DNA of 64,000 nucleotides from Serinus canaria. Taxonomy: Eukaryota; Chordata; Aves; Passeriformes; Fringillidae. Under the pieces are notes generated by a model that saw only the letters and a program-made list of their open reading frames with translations, had not been told where the DNA came from and ran no database searches. The first letter of the stretch is position 1; every line of letters starts with the position of its first letter. The translations under genes were made by a program, and so were the position numbers. Shown in pieces: positions 26,101 through 41,860 of this stretch. The stretch lies in NCBI RefSeq assembly GCF_022539315.1, contig NC_066333.1:11313001-11377000 (forward strand), in the 5' to 3' direction.

Positions 26101-29043
26101 TTTAGGATTTTGAACCAATTGATACACTGTCCTTTCCATTATGAATGTACCTTCACTTATACCATAAGCTGTATAGAGTTAAAATGAGACCTTTTTTGAA
26201 AGTTCAGCTCTTCCAAAATGCCTGGGAGAAACTTGCCAATTAACTCTTCGGTTTATTATTTTCTTAATCATTTTACATATCAATATTCTATAATCCTCTA
26301 TGCTACCCACTGAAAAATAGCCCTGTAACCTGAGTGGTGTCTTCTTATTTAGCTCTGTCTCAATTCCACTCTTAGGTTATCTTTGAACAATGCTGAGTTC
26401 CTCTGACAAGCAATATTTTGTGAATTTTGTGAGAGCTGCCAGCTCCATTTCAAGTGATAACCATTAAATTGCAGTGGCACACTGCTAGTGTCTGTGTCAT
26501 ACTTTTATCTAACAGTTGTACAGATTTTCACTGGGAGAAGAGGTGCTATATATAAATGTACAGATGAACACTGAATGTAGGGTGCAGTGCAGGGAACAGG
26601 AGCTCTCCAGCCCCTGGGGGTGCCATGGTGGGGTCCCCTGTGCCCATACTGAGCTCATGGGGAGCACAAGTCACATCCACACTGCAAAGCACCAGGGCAG
26701 GCTCAGATCTGGCACTTTGCCTCTCCCCCTGGGTCTTCCAGGTTCCACACAACACTCACCTGCCCCAGGAGTGCCCCAGGAGGGCTCCAGCTCTCCCCAC
26801 GAGCTTTAAGGCTGCAGTTCTCACCCTGAGTGCCTCATGCAAGGGTAACTGCAGGGTAAAGGCAGGAATGGTGCTGTGAAGGAGCACTCCTGGCAGAGGG
26901 AAGTTTATTGGTGCACTGGACCTGGATTTCAGCTGTCTGTCATGGTGAGAGGTATTTCTGTTCCTCTCTCCTTTGGGTCTCATGGAGCTTTGCTTTTATC
27001 TGTCGTCAAGGAAACACCAGGGTTTTTTCCCCTTGCTCATTAATGTCTGCATTTTTGTTTCCATAGCTACAAAGGAACCTTAGTGTTTTAAAATAGCAGT
27101 AATTGGATTACTATGACTTTTTCAAATTTATTGACACCATTAAGGGCTCTGATTTTCAAAAGTAGACACTGAAATTGTATCAGCAGTTTTTCAGCTATTA
27201 ACATGTTATCTCCTTGTCCTGAAATCCTGGGTACATGCTCAGAAAAGTCTTCAGCAGCCAGACACTGACTGCAACCAGACTCAGGCTGCATACGTGGTGC
27301 TCTGAAATTACTGAAAATAGTAATAGTAATAGTAATGCTCTTTACTTGGATTATTTTCAATTTCTGATGGTCTCCTGCAAAGGAGTGCACAGGTTCTGTT
27401 GTGAATCTGCTCAGTATGAGCACATTACAGATCCCTTGTGATTTGACCCCAGCAGAATAATCTGGAAGAATTTTTACAGCCAAGGATCTAAGCAACTCAG
27501 GATGCAGGAACATGGGAAAAGCATGAAGAATTGAGAGTCCCAGCACTGTTAACAACTGGTATTACTTAGCAGGACATAATTCATGTTTTGAAACAAAAAG
27601 TGACACTCCTACACTGTCTGTGGCTCTATGCACTCTCCTACCCCCTGAAATTGTTCCTGTGCTGCCTTCTAGCACTTGCCATTTACTTGTTACCATTGCC
27701 TATTGAGGTGCTCACAAAGCACCACAAGTGCATGTCCTGCACCTCTGCCCTTTCTTTCCTGCCCCTCCTGCCCTCAGCTGAGGACAGAAAGCAGCTGAAT
27801 TCTCTGTATGGATGTCCCAGCAGCTGTGTCACCACTCCTTGTGCCCAGCCCCAGCCAGAGACACACTGGAACTGGAATCAAACTAACCAACAGTTTTAAA
27901 AGTTGTGAGAGGTGGACAGACAGAATGTCCAGAGACCACCTCTTGTTTTAGAAAAACAAGCTCAAGAGAATCACCAGCCTAAAATCTAGGCATGGCAAAA
28001 AGGTGACAAGTGGCTAAACACAAATAAGTGTGAACAAGGAAGTCTCTTTAATCTAAATTATTAGTTCCTATTTTTCATAATGGATTTCTGTGCATCCTGG
28101 AGCTCAGACATTCTATTACCATAGAAACAGCATCCTGTGTCTCTGAGGACCTGCTGTAGCTGTGTGCTGTTATGGAAACAGTCCTCTGAACAGCTCAACT
28201 CATGTCTGTATTTCAGTGATTGTGTTTGTAGAGATCCATTGCTAAATTATCCTTTCAGGATTTATTTTAATAAAACTAAGTCCCTGAAGTACATGGCAAT
28301 TCAATTAAATCCTCAAGGCTTCTCCACATTAAAAATACAGCAATGGAAAAAAAATATACATTAGAATTACCTTGCCCTTTGAATAATTACCAACCTCTCC
28401 TAATCCCTACCATCAGCAAAGGTTTGGGGAAAAGATGGGTCTGTCCTCCCCAACAATCATTAATAAAGCTACTTCAGGAAAGCAAATTTTGATGCCATGT
28501 TCTGTGCAAGGGCTCCTTCACACACCCATCCTATGTGCCAGCATGGAAATGAAATTCAGAAGATAAGAAGGTACAGGGAGAAAATGTGGCTGACATGACT
28601 GAGCTGGGAATTCTCAATTTGAATTCCAGGTGAACTGTTCTTTGTCTCAGGAAAGCCATCCAAGGCAGATTCAGAAAAGATAACTTGTGAGTTGGAAGCT
28701 CAACTCCCACTAATTTTTCCTGGGAATTGAGTCCTTAGCTGATCCTAGAAAAATCTCCTCAACATTTTCATATTTGTAACATCTGAGATACTACTACTTA
28801 CATATTTCACTAGAATTCTGTGGGCATGAGTATTTTATATTTTCTTCAATAAAGCCATCAAAGAATCAGGAACACTAAAACAAAACAACTAAAGGGTGCT
28901 GTTCAGGTTAATAGCCAGCTGTAAAGAGCTTCCTGCCTAATTACATTGATTTTTCTATGTAGTTACTGCAACTTCAGACTATAAATTCACACTTTTTATC
29001 TTTATCTTTTTTTTTTTAATTTAATCAAAATCATCTACACCAA

Positions 29044-29070
29044 GAAGGTCCTTTCCAACCCAAACCATCC
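29044..29070 (+). mobile_element. Short CR1 3'-end remnant
   Basis: The sequence gaaggtcctttccaaccc followed by aaaccatcc matches the near-terminal segment of avian CR1 elements in plus orientation. Only about 27 bp is recognisable, and the terminal octamer repeats are not clear. Confidence 0.45.
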
Positions 29071-31229
29071 AAGAAGGTTATATCCTATCTCTTTATTCCT
29101 ACACCAAATACTGGTTATTAAGGCTTGTAAAGAGAACATTTCCTGACACTGAATATCTGAACATCTCTGATTACAATTTTTATAATGTATAAAGAAATCC
29201 CCCAAACCTAATGAATTTGTGAGTATAATTCAAATACCTCCACTGTCCTTCAGGGAAGCAGGAAAGCAAAAATACTCAGAAATGTGTCAGTTTTGAAACC
29301 CAGGTCTTTTCCCCTCTTGAGAGGGATGCAGTGATACCTCAGCAATATCATCCTCAATTTTTTTTTCCTTTCAAATATTTACAGCCTCTTTTATCAGCAA
29401 GGATTAAGATATGTGACACTCTGAAACACACATTTACAAAGGAAACAAACATTGAGTTTGGAGTAAGCAAATTAAATAAGTTTTAGTTGTTGCTGATACT
29501 GGGTTATCTCCAAGTTTTGTGATTAATGAAGCTTTGTGGAGGCTTTTTATGAATATAATTTTCCTTAGAAGTCTCCTTGCCTGCTGCCCCCCTCACTGAT
29601 GCAGCTGGCAGCACCAACCCCTGTGTGAGTCTTTCTCCTCAGGAGTGTCCAGCTGGTCACACAGTATTTGTTTCTCCTGTTCCTATGCTACTCATCCCAC
29701 TGAATATTTGGGAGCTCCTGACTTTGAAGACACATAGAATGCACATCTTGATTAAAAAGAAGAGCTGTGCTCTTCATCTTGCCTTTTAAAGACCTCTATT
29801 TTTAATAATTACTGCTTTACAGTATTTTGTGTATTTCAGAGAGCTCCTGGATATTCACAATTTTTCATCACTAGAAAGTGCACATAAAAATTCCTCTTAT
29901 TTCTGAGCATGAAAATCAAAAATTGACACTAAGAAGCTTAAACTCTATTTTTGCCACCTTATTAATCATGAACCTGCTGGATATCCTCTTGAATCAGTGC
30001 ACTAGAACTGATATATATGCAGCAACTTAGAAGTGGTTCCTAAATGATTCAATTTAGAGAAAAAATAAATTGAGGCAGCTAGATAGAAAGTGCTTTAATG
30101 TACACTATGCAAGACCTAGATATGAAAAACTGCATTTTAAATGGCTTTGTGAGAAGAGCAGCCAATGCTAAAACTACTTATTCCTTTAAAAAAACATTTT
30201 TAACTTCAGTTTGTAGCTGTTAACATTTTGGACTCTGTACTCATGTAACAGAGAACATATATCCATCCTCAGGAGATGGATTAATCCAAGCTGACTTAAT
30301 CATACTGGGATAAATTTGATGATTTCTCAGGGCATGGAATTTAACTTTTTCTTTTTTTATTTATACACGTGGCTTATTCCTCTTATAATTGCTGAAACAC
30401 TAAGGTGCAGACAGCTTTGTTTCAGCAGCACATTAAGTCTAGGCAGTACAATGCTGAAAAAATCTGTTTTCTCCCAAAGGGCTCTCTAATTAATCATCAC
30501 TAATGAAGCTGTGCTAATTAACAATAATGGGGATGGTGGAAGGCCTAGAAGAGTCTGAGGGCTGAGTCCAGGCTGTGAGGATTTTACTTGCAGTCCTTCA
30601 CAAGTGCAACCCACCCAGGGCTGCTCTGCAAATGGATTTTTAACAGCTCATATGTTCTTGGAATATTTACTAAATTCTTAGACCCTCTTCAAGTTGTTGC
30701 ATATGTTTGACTCCAATCTGCTTGGTCTGTGTGTAGCAGGTTTGTGCAGGCCTGTTAAATGTCTTTGGCTTTGGATCAGGACAGAATGCAGTGGAGTTCT
30801 CTTGCAGGATTTCCAAGATTATAAGTATTCTCACACATTCCTCTCAGTTTCTTTAAGTGTTGTAATATTTCACAGCTAAGGACATAAAAAAGCCCCCATG
30901 GCCTGGGGTGTCAGACAATGGCTACAGGAAATGCAGATTCAGGCATTTTATCAAGCTGGACTCTGACAGTTTTGATCACACCACCTCACAGCCTTTGATC
31001 TTGATTTTTCCTGAATGGAATCTATACATTAGTGAAGATTTTATGGAGTCTTCTTACTTTACAGTTTAATATGTTATTAGAGCATACCATGAAAGAAAAT
31101 ACTTTTGTCCCAACTGTGCATGAAGAGTATTCTGTTACTTTATTTGCATGGAAGATCCTTGCTTGGATTGTGATTCCATTTTAAACTCTTCTATTTGATT
31201 AATATTTTTTATTTCTTTTTCTTTTATAG

Positions 31230-31338
31230 TTTATCCCTTAGGCTGGATGAAATGAACTCATGAGAGCCTCTCAGAAGGCTGTTTGGAAGAGAGAAATATT
31301 TTTAATGGAGTTCCAAACAGGAAACCACCAGTGTCCAG
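31230..31338 (+). other. Possible non-coding exon with strong splice signals
   Basis: A long pyrimidine tract and acceptor (TTTTTCTTTTATAG, AG at 31228-31229) is followed 109 nt later by an excellent donor (GTCCAG|GTAAGATAT). All three frames contain stops, so it is not an internal coding exon. It could be an exon of a non-coding RNA or a 5' UTR, or a chance pairing of sites. I have no transcript evidence. Confidence 0.2.
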
Positions 31339-34300
31339 GTAAGATATTAAAATTTTAAAACTGTCAAAACACCTCATCCCCAGAAGGACAAAGATCATTT
31401 CAGGTGCTGTTTTTGACTTCCATGCTTGCTGTTTCCCTGTGGGTTGTCAGTCCTGTCCATACATTTCTTCTCAGCTTGGGGCTGGCAATTCCCACTGTCA
31501 GGCCCAGATGAGAGGCTGGGACTGAGCCCTAAGTTGCTGTTCCTATCAAAGATCTGAGGACTGCAGTCCCAGAGAGGAGGTTTTGTGTTCTCAGTTGCTG
31601 AGACTGCCAAGCAGTAACAAACACAATCCCAGCACTAAGGACAGCAGAAATACTCTTAAATCCAGCATCCACCTGTTCTCTGGCCCACAAAACTGAGAAG
31701 AAAAGCAATTTAATGGCTTGCATTCACCAGAGCTGTGTGGTCAGCCTCAGGCACATGAAAGCCTACGTGCCTCAAGGCTGCCTGGTTGATGATTGATTTG
31801 ATCACTGTCTTGGTGACAGTTAGGATGCCAGCACTGATGACTAAGTGGCCACTTCCATGTGGTACTTTGTGTATGACAAAGTCACAACTTTTATTTCCAG
31901 GTTGTGGTTTCTTTAAACCATGTCCAAAGATAGCTGATGGAGCACAAGATTTCTGAAACAAAGAGTTTGACAGAAATTTTGGACAAGGGAGCAAAGTCTA
32001 AAGACCATGAGTTATGTTTGTGATTTAATGCATAATTCTGACCATGACCTGTCGTCACTGGTCCTTCAGGCTTGGCACTGAAAGTTGCACCCAACAAATG
32101 TTTGAGAGCACAGTGTTTTTATAAGCACTGTTGTCATCTTTTGAATTACACAAGAATCACTGGAGAGAAACATGATTATCTCCAAACACCACAAAATCAT
32201 CAGCATTTTCAAAGTACTTTAGAATTTGTGGTTTTGTCTTTAATTGTGCTGTTACTGTGCTTGCTCATGAGTTGTGGGTGATAACATGGGATTATCATCT
32301 GCCTACTTGATCACATGCACATTTGTGATGCTTGTAACAGCAAACATTATTGGCTGGGATCTGTCACACTCTCAGAGTTTCAGAGACTGTTTCCCAGACA
32401 ACAGCACAGTCCCCTTGATCCACGAGCCGTGCACCACGGTGGACCTGTGCTCAGTCTAACACCTGGTGGCAGCTGCTGCTCCCACTCCTGACACAGACAA
32501 GATGTTTGTAGAACCATAATCCAACTGCCTGAACTGTGCAAATCAAGGAAACTGCACAACCTAAATTAAAAAGTCAAAATGAGTCAAACAGCACCTACCT
32601 TGTTACACATTCTGAGTCAGTTTTTAAATTGAAACCAGATCATTCCTTCCCAAAAGCCATTTAAGGGCCATGTACTGCCTGTTTCAGTCCTCTGCTGCTA
32701 AACATAAAGGCAAGCACAGCTGTGTAAGGTGGTAAATCATTTCTCTGTAGTAATTGGAGTGTGTTAAAACAAAGGAGCCCAGAGGGCAGGTGGAAGAGTG
32801 AGTGTCAGAAGCAGCTCAGGCCAGCTGGGTGGGATCCTGTGTGCAGGGCGTTTACATTTTGGATGTTGTCAAGTGGGGGAGGAAGCTGATAAGAAAAATA
32901 ATTATTTGCATTCAAATTATATAAACAGTGCCAGAGCCTGGTTAGTGTAGGCAGTGTTAGACAGAGTGTTTCCCAACTGCAGGAGATGTATCACATGCTG
33001 GGTAAGGAAGGTATATGAGGCAACAGCACTCTGAAGGTGTGCAGCTCTAAGCCTCTTGGCACATTTTATGGCAGAAAAATAAAATAAAAAGGATCTGAAA
33101 ATCAAATGGTTGTCCCAGATCATTCAATTGAAAATGCACATTTTTAATGTGACCTAACCTAAACTCTGTGTTGTGAAGAAAAGATAATGTCTGGGTTTGA
33201 ATTTATTGGGGGAAGGGGGCAGGATAGTGGTGGGATTTGGGCAGGGTTCTTCAAGGTGTGCAGGGGATGGGAGGGATGCTAAATGGCAGGTAACAAAACC
33301 TCAGTCTCCCCTTGATGTTCTTGGCTCCAGTTAGCTAAAACTGAGTGGCTGTAGCAGCAGTGTAGCAGTATCACCAATCAGCAGTTCAGATCCCAAGCTG
33401 TCCTTCCACATCAGGGGGCCACAGGTTTCTGAAGATCTTATCACTAATTTTTTGGTTTTCACTTGTTGAGAATGACTTCAAATGTGAGTGGAATATTAAA
33501 TGATTTTGCTTCTTGATCCTGTGATGCTCAGTGTGAATACCCTGCAGGTTTGCAGAAGGGCTCTCTGGGGTGTGCCATTCCCACTGTGGACACCATGGGA
33601 GATCCACAGGAGGATCTGTGGGAGATTTACCACCTTCTATAGCACTCCTTCATATCCCTTCTGACTGCAACTCTGCCTTTCAGAGCCCCTCCAAGAAAAA
33701 GCAAATCCACGGTCAAGATGAAGAGGCCATTCTCTCCCCAACCAAAGACTGCCTAAAATATTTTTAAACATATCCCTCCCTCACCTTCTCAAGAAGTTGA
33801 GAACTTCTTCAACTGCATTCTGTGAATGATGTTCTTGGCTTTTCCATAAAGTACCAAAGGCTCTTATCTGACACTGAGTGCACAGGTTCACAACAGGACA
33901 TTTGCACCCTGAATTGCTCTCAGGTTACATGAGAGAGCTTTATTGAAATCACATCCCAAAGAGTTGTGCAGTGTAATTGTAGCTGTGGTGACCAATACCT
34001 ACAAAGGGGAGAAAGGCTGCTTCCTCAGAGATGAGGACTTGTGCAAATAGAAATTGAAAAGCCTGTTCTCACAGGGACACAGGGAGTGGAATACACACAC
34101 AACACGTGTGATCCAGCCCCCTCTCGTGGCTTTTCCACACAGAAGGCAGGAATTGACTCAAACTGATTTCTTAGTAATGATACAAACACCTGCACCTCTT
34201 CTCTGAAAGCTGATATGGTTACTGGCATTTCACCTCTTCTTAGGGAGTGATAGGTATTAGTCCAAGGATAGAAAATGATAATCTATAAAAATTTTTATTT

Positions 34301-37300
34301 GTATTTCCTAGGCAACTTGATGGTTATTTCTGGTAGAATATGAAGGAGTAAGGGTTTGTTGGCTTTTTTATGAGCTGTTTTTTCTTCAAACAGGGAAGAA
34401 GCAAATACTACAGGATAGAAAACAAAATTCTTCTGGTCAATTGATAAAGTGCAGAAACAAACACAGGTATTTGGTGTCTTACACTGCTTTGTGTCATAAT
34501 TGAGTTGAACAGAATTGCATGACACAAACAAGTCAGTGCTTGTCAGCAGGTTAAGAACAAATGCACTGAACTGAGAACTGCTGCAGGGCTGGCTAAAGCC
34601 AAGCTGGTTCCAGTGGGTGTTTGGGGATGCACAGCACTGGCCAAATCAGCCCTGATGAGTTGATCTTGCTCTGCAGCACCAGCACAGCCTTCCTGTCATT
34701 TCTCCCTGTCATTTATGGCTCACTGTGCAAGCAGAAATTTTGGTGCCTTGTTCCTCTCAGGGCTCATCCTGGCCACGTGAAGAGCTGTCCCAGAGCAACA
34801 CAAGCAGCAGCCTCAGGACAGGAACAACTGTCCTCAGGTGGCACCAGGGCCAGCTCCCCCAGCTCCCCCAGCCTGGGCAGAGCTGCAGAGCACCTGCACT
34901 GGGGCACTCTGGCAGTGCAGCTGTCAGGACTCAACATCAGCAGTGAAACTGTTAATGCCTTGCAGAGGAGGTAAAACTGGTAAAGAATGCTGGTTACTTC
35001 AATAAAAGCTACTTCAATAAAAACACATTCTCAGTAATGAAGGGAAATATTTTTATTTCATTCATGTTTCTCTGAAGAGACAAAGAGATGCACCAAAGCA
35101 TGTTAATCCCTGCTACAGTGTGAGCTCTGTTCTGACCTAATAAATGTCTCATCATGGAAACTCATTTGTGCCTAACACCACTTTTCCAGAATGTTCTGTA
35201 GTGGTGGCATTTCCCCATTGGTGTCTTCTTTAGATATTAATCAGAAATCTGGAAGGATCAAAATTACTTGAACAAAATTCCTATTAAACTATGGGCAAAG
35301 CTAGAGAAGTTGGTACTACCCTGAAGTATTGCTGTGCCTTCTTTCTGTCAATAAAGGTATTTGTTTATTAAAAGCACCATTTGATTGATGTGACCTTGTC
35401 ATGCAGGGATGCATTAGGACTTGCCAGGAATTAATGAGCCAATTCTGGAAGTACTGAAAAGGAGCTTTGCTATCCAACAAAGTTTTCTCTGAGAAGTATA
35501 TTCAGGAAAATACAGCCAAGCATGAGGAGGCTGATACTGAATTGACAGCTGATGAAAGAGTGTTTATAGCTGGGCAGCCATGAGGAATTGTATCATGGAA
35601 GTCACTGAAGAGGTATGTCTGGAAAAGAAAACACTGACAATTTTCTATCTTTTCAACTGCCAGATTGACAGAGGGAGTGGGAACTTGTTTTTCCAGCTCA
35701 AGAGAAGAGCAAGACTTTTGAATGGTTTTCATTAATATTGCCTGTGAATACCAGTATTTCACACCAATAAAACTTGGATTTCAGATCAAGGAACTGCTGT
35801 GTTACTGCAGCACAGCCATATTTCAGAATATGACGGGGGGGAAATACACCACAAAATACAATTTTCTTCAGTGTAAGAAACACCTCAGCTGCCATGTGAA
35901 AAGTGCAGAGTTGTGATACCTGAAGCAGGGCAGCAACCAGAGCCCGTGGCAGGGAGCACAGCAGGTGAGCTCAGAGCTTTCCCCTCTCACCCCTCCCTGT
36001 ATCAGTCCCCTGCAGTGTCACCTCTGCACAGCTCAGCTCTGGTGACCCATGATGAATGGCACTTCAGGCATTCATTTCCCTCAGAAGTGCAGCTTGAGTC
36101 ACTGCCATTGTCACCAAACCCTTCCCAGGGTGGAATTCAGTGACATTTCGTGCTGCAGAGTGGCCTGGTTGATCTCTGGAGCAGGGCTCTGAACCAGGGT
36201 GGTGTTTGCTTTCCAAACAGAAACACAATACCTGTATTTTAACATAATAGTGTAGGCCTGATTAAGTTTGACAATCTGGGGTTTTGGTACCCACTATGGA
36301 GAGCAGGAATGAGCTGGATACAATGCTGCAGATAAAGAGATTTTTGGGTTGTGAGTTATTTCCTGATATTTATGCTTTTTGGTCAAAATTAGGAGGTTTT
36401 TATGAGGCTGCTTAAAGGGGACAAGTCACACCTCCCTGCTGGCAAATGTGGGTCTGGCAATATAAAATCTTCATGCCTCATTGAGCAGGCATTGAGCAGT
36501 TTGGGACCCCAGAGCACTTTCCCACAGAATTCCTAGAACAATTTCCAGTATTTCTTAGCCAAGCCAAGGGGATTGCTCTGCCAACATCTGAAACATAGAA
36601 TCACAAGGCCCATTTCAGGCATCAGTAGCATCTAGCAGCTGTGAAAGGCACATATGGACTAAGGAATCTCATCATGGGTTTCCACAGGTTTTTATATTCT
36701 CTTATCCATCATCATCCTCAGTGATTATTTTGGTACTGCCTGGGACTGGACAAACTGATAGAATGGTTTCTTTTATTCCAGTTATTAGACAGATACTGAC
36801 AATACATAGGGGCAAAGCTATGGGATTTTATGGTATTATAATACATGTAAATAATTCTAATGTTTAGGATGTGCCACTTTTTATTCTGCAGTTACAAATA
36901 CGCATTTCATTTTCCTAAAGTCTGGCTGTTTTATTTATAATTGTGTTATTTCTCTTACAGGACAGGTTTATAAGTAGTTCCACACTTGATATCACTCAGA
37001 TATAGAAACCTTCTTTAGCAAATCTCCTGCTAAAATAGCCTGAAGTTTAGATGAGCAAGAACTGATGAAATCTAGCTCCTAATCTGCACCATATGTTGGC
37101 ATGCCTCCTTCTTGGAGATGACATTTTGCTTTGCTTCCAGTAGATAACTTTTCTTTTAAAGAAAAGAAACCTGATGAAAGGCTACAGGCAGCCTGATGGA
37201 TAAGGGATGGGTATCTGCTGCAGTGTCCCTGCCTGTTTCAGGGTCATTGCCTTCCACAACCGTGTCACACTGAGACCTTTCAAAATGCTTTGCATTTTTA

Positions 37301-37975
37301 ACATCCTTTGCAAAATTCTCCAGTTGCAAAAATCACTCGGTGGGTATTGAGGCTACAATGGATTTAGAGCTGCCTCCCAATCTCCCAGCAATGACTCTGG
37401 CAGATCAGCAGTGAGTTAGCCACGATCAGGAAGAAGGAGGTGAAGGAGTCAGGGAATATAGGATCAAGACAGGTATGCCCAGCAAAAACTTATTAGCCTA
37501 ACAGCTCTCATGTAAGTACTTGCTACTGGCCGAACCCGGTATTTCTCATGAAGCAGCAGCTTCTCTGTAGCTGCTGGTTTATGTTGGGGCGTAGGGGGAT
37601 ATTTAGTGCCGGTGAGCTCTCCCAGCCTGGCTGGGATTTCTGGCACGGCCGGCTCTGTGCGATCCGATCTGTTTCGGGGAAGTTTCCCTCTGTGCTTTTC
37701 CACTGAGGCTATTTCTGTGCGGTAAGGAGCGCACAGAGGTCACTCGCTGTCTGTGCACGAAGCTGTTTGTCACTAACACCGCTCGCTCCGAGCTCCCCGC
37801 ACCCGGCCCTGCCGGGATTTCAGAAGGAAGCGCTCGGCGGCGCCGAGCATGGCCCGTGGCCGTGCGGGTGCTTTTGGGGCCGTGCCCGCTGCTCCATCGC
37901 GCCGGGCCGGAGGCGGCGGCGGCAGCTGCCAGCGCTGCGGGTTACGAAACCCTTACGAAACCTCTTACAAAACCC

Positions 37976-38010
37976 GCCGGGCCGGGCCGGGCCGGGCCGG
38001 GCCGGGCCGC
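37976..38010. repeat. (GCCGG)6 pentanucleotide repeat
   Basis: Six perfect GCCGG units run from 37976 to 38005, followed by one GCCGC. A related CCGGA/CCGGG tract lies at about 38301-38330. Both lie upstream of the PRELID3B start codon within the CpG island. Confidence 0.9.
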
Positions 38011-38018
38011 CGCTCGCG

Positions 38019-38026
38019 TGACGTCA
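38019..38026 (+). promoter_or_regulatory. CRE palindrome TGACGTCA (site 1)
   Basis: Perfect 8-bp CREB/ATF site immediately downstream of the GCCGG repeat, about 550 bp upstream of the PRELID3B ATG. Confidence 0.75.
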
Positions 38027-38076
38027 CACCCGCCTGCGCGCCCCCTGCCGGCACAACGCAGTAACGGCCGGTGCTA

Positions 38077-38084
38077 TGACGTCA
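38077..38084 (+). promoter_or_regulatory. CRE palindrome TGACGTCA (site 2)
   Basis: Second perfect CREB/ATF palindrome, 58 bp after site 1. A variant TGATGTCA follows at 38105-38112. Confidence 0.75.
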
Positions 38085-38426
38085 TCGGCCACCTGCGCCC
38101 GTGCTGATGTCATCGTTCACACGCAGCCCGGCCCCCGCCGCGCCCGGGCAAGGCGGAGAAGGGCAGCGGGCCCGGGCTAGGCCGTGCGAGCCCCGGTCTG
38201 ACCGGAGCGCGGCTCACAGACCGCATCCGCCTGTGTTTGCGCGATGGGCGGCGGAGCCGGCTGTGCCACCCCCGGGCGCGCCCTTCACAGTCAGCCCTGG
38301 CCGGACCGGACCGGACCGGGCCGGGCCGGGCCAGGCCGGGGATCAGGGGCAGCGCCCGGGGCCGCCCCAAGCTCACCCCGAATGTCCCCGGCCGGGCACG
38401 GCCCCTGTCACGCGGTACACGCCCCG

Positions 38427-38434
38427 TGACGTCA
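38427..38434 (+). promoter_or_regulatory. CRE palindrome TGACGTCA (site 3)
   Basis: Third perfect CREB/ATF palindrome, about 143 bp upstream of the ATG and near the inverted CCAAT box. This is the copy closest to the probable transcription start. Confidence 0.75.
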
Positions 38435-38569
38435 GCGCGGCGCCGTGAGGCGATTGGCGGGCGCTGTCCGCGCAGGCGCGCGCCGCCGGCGGCAGAGCCG
38501 GGCCCGCGGAGCCGAGCGGCGGCAGCGGCGGTTCCGGAGCGCGGCCGGGCCGGGAGCGGCCCCGTAGCC

Positions 38570-41860
<3,291 letters not shown>

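Larger units (their letters stand above)
14124..37700. other. Gene-poor interval between ZNF831 and PRELID3B
   Basis: No protein-coding exon was recognised in these roughly 23.6 kb. The interval is AT-rich, with ordinary simple runs such as A15 at 22266-22280. It contains the CR1 fragments, the inverted repeat at 17.1 kb and the possible non-coding exon at 31.2 kb listed separately. Part of it probably belongs to ZNF831 as 5' UTR introns and promoter, since the coding exon appears to have an acceptor immediately upstream of its ATG. I cannot place that promoter. Confidence 0.5.

Noticed and set aside
36595..36640. Possible CR1 fragment (catagaatcacaaggccc)
   Set aside because: Only the first dozen bases resemble a CR1 end. 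Too short to call.
37464..37703. 79-codon minus-strand frame upstream of the PRELID3B island
   Set aside because: It could reflect divergent non-coding transcription. The protein has no recognisable features.
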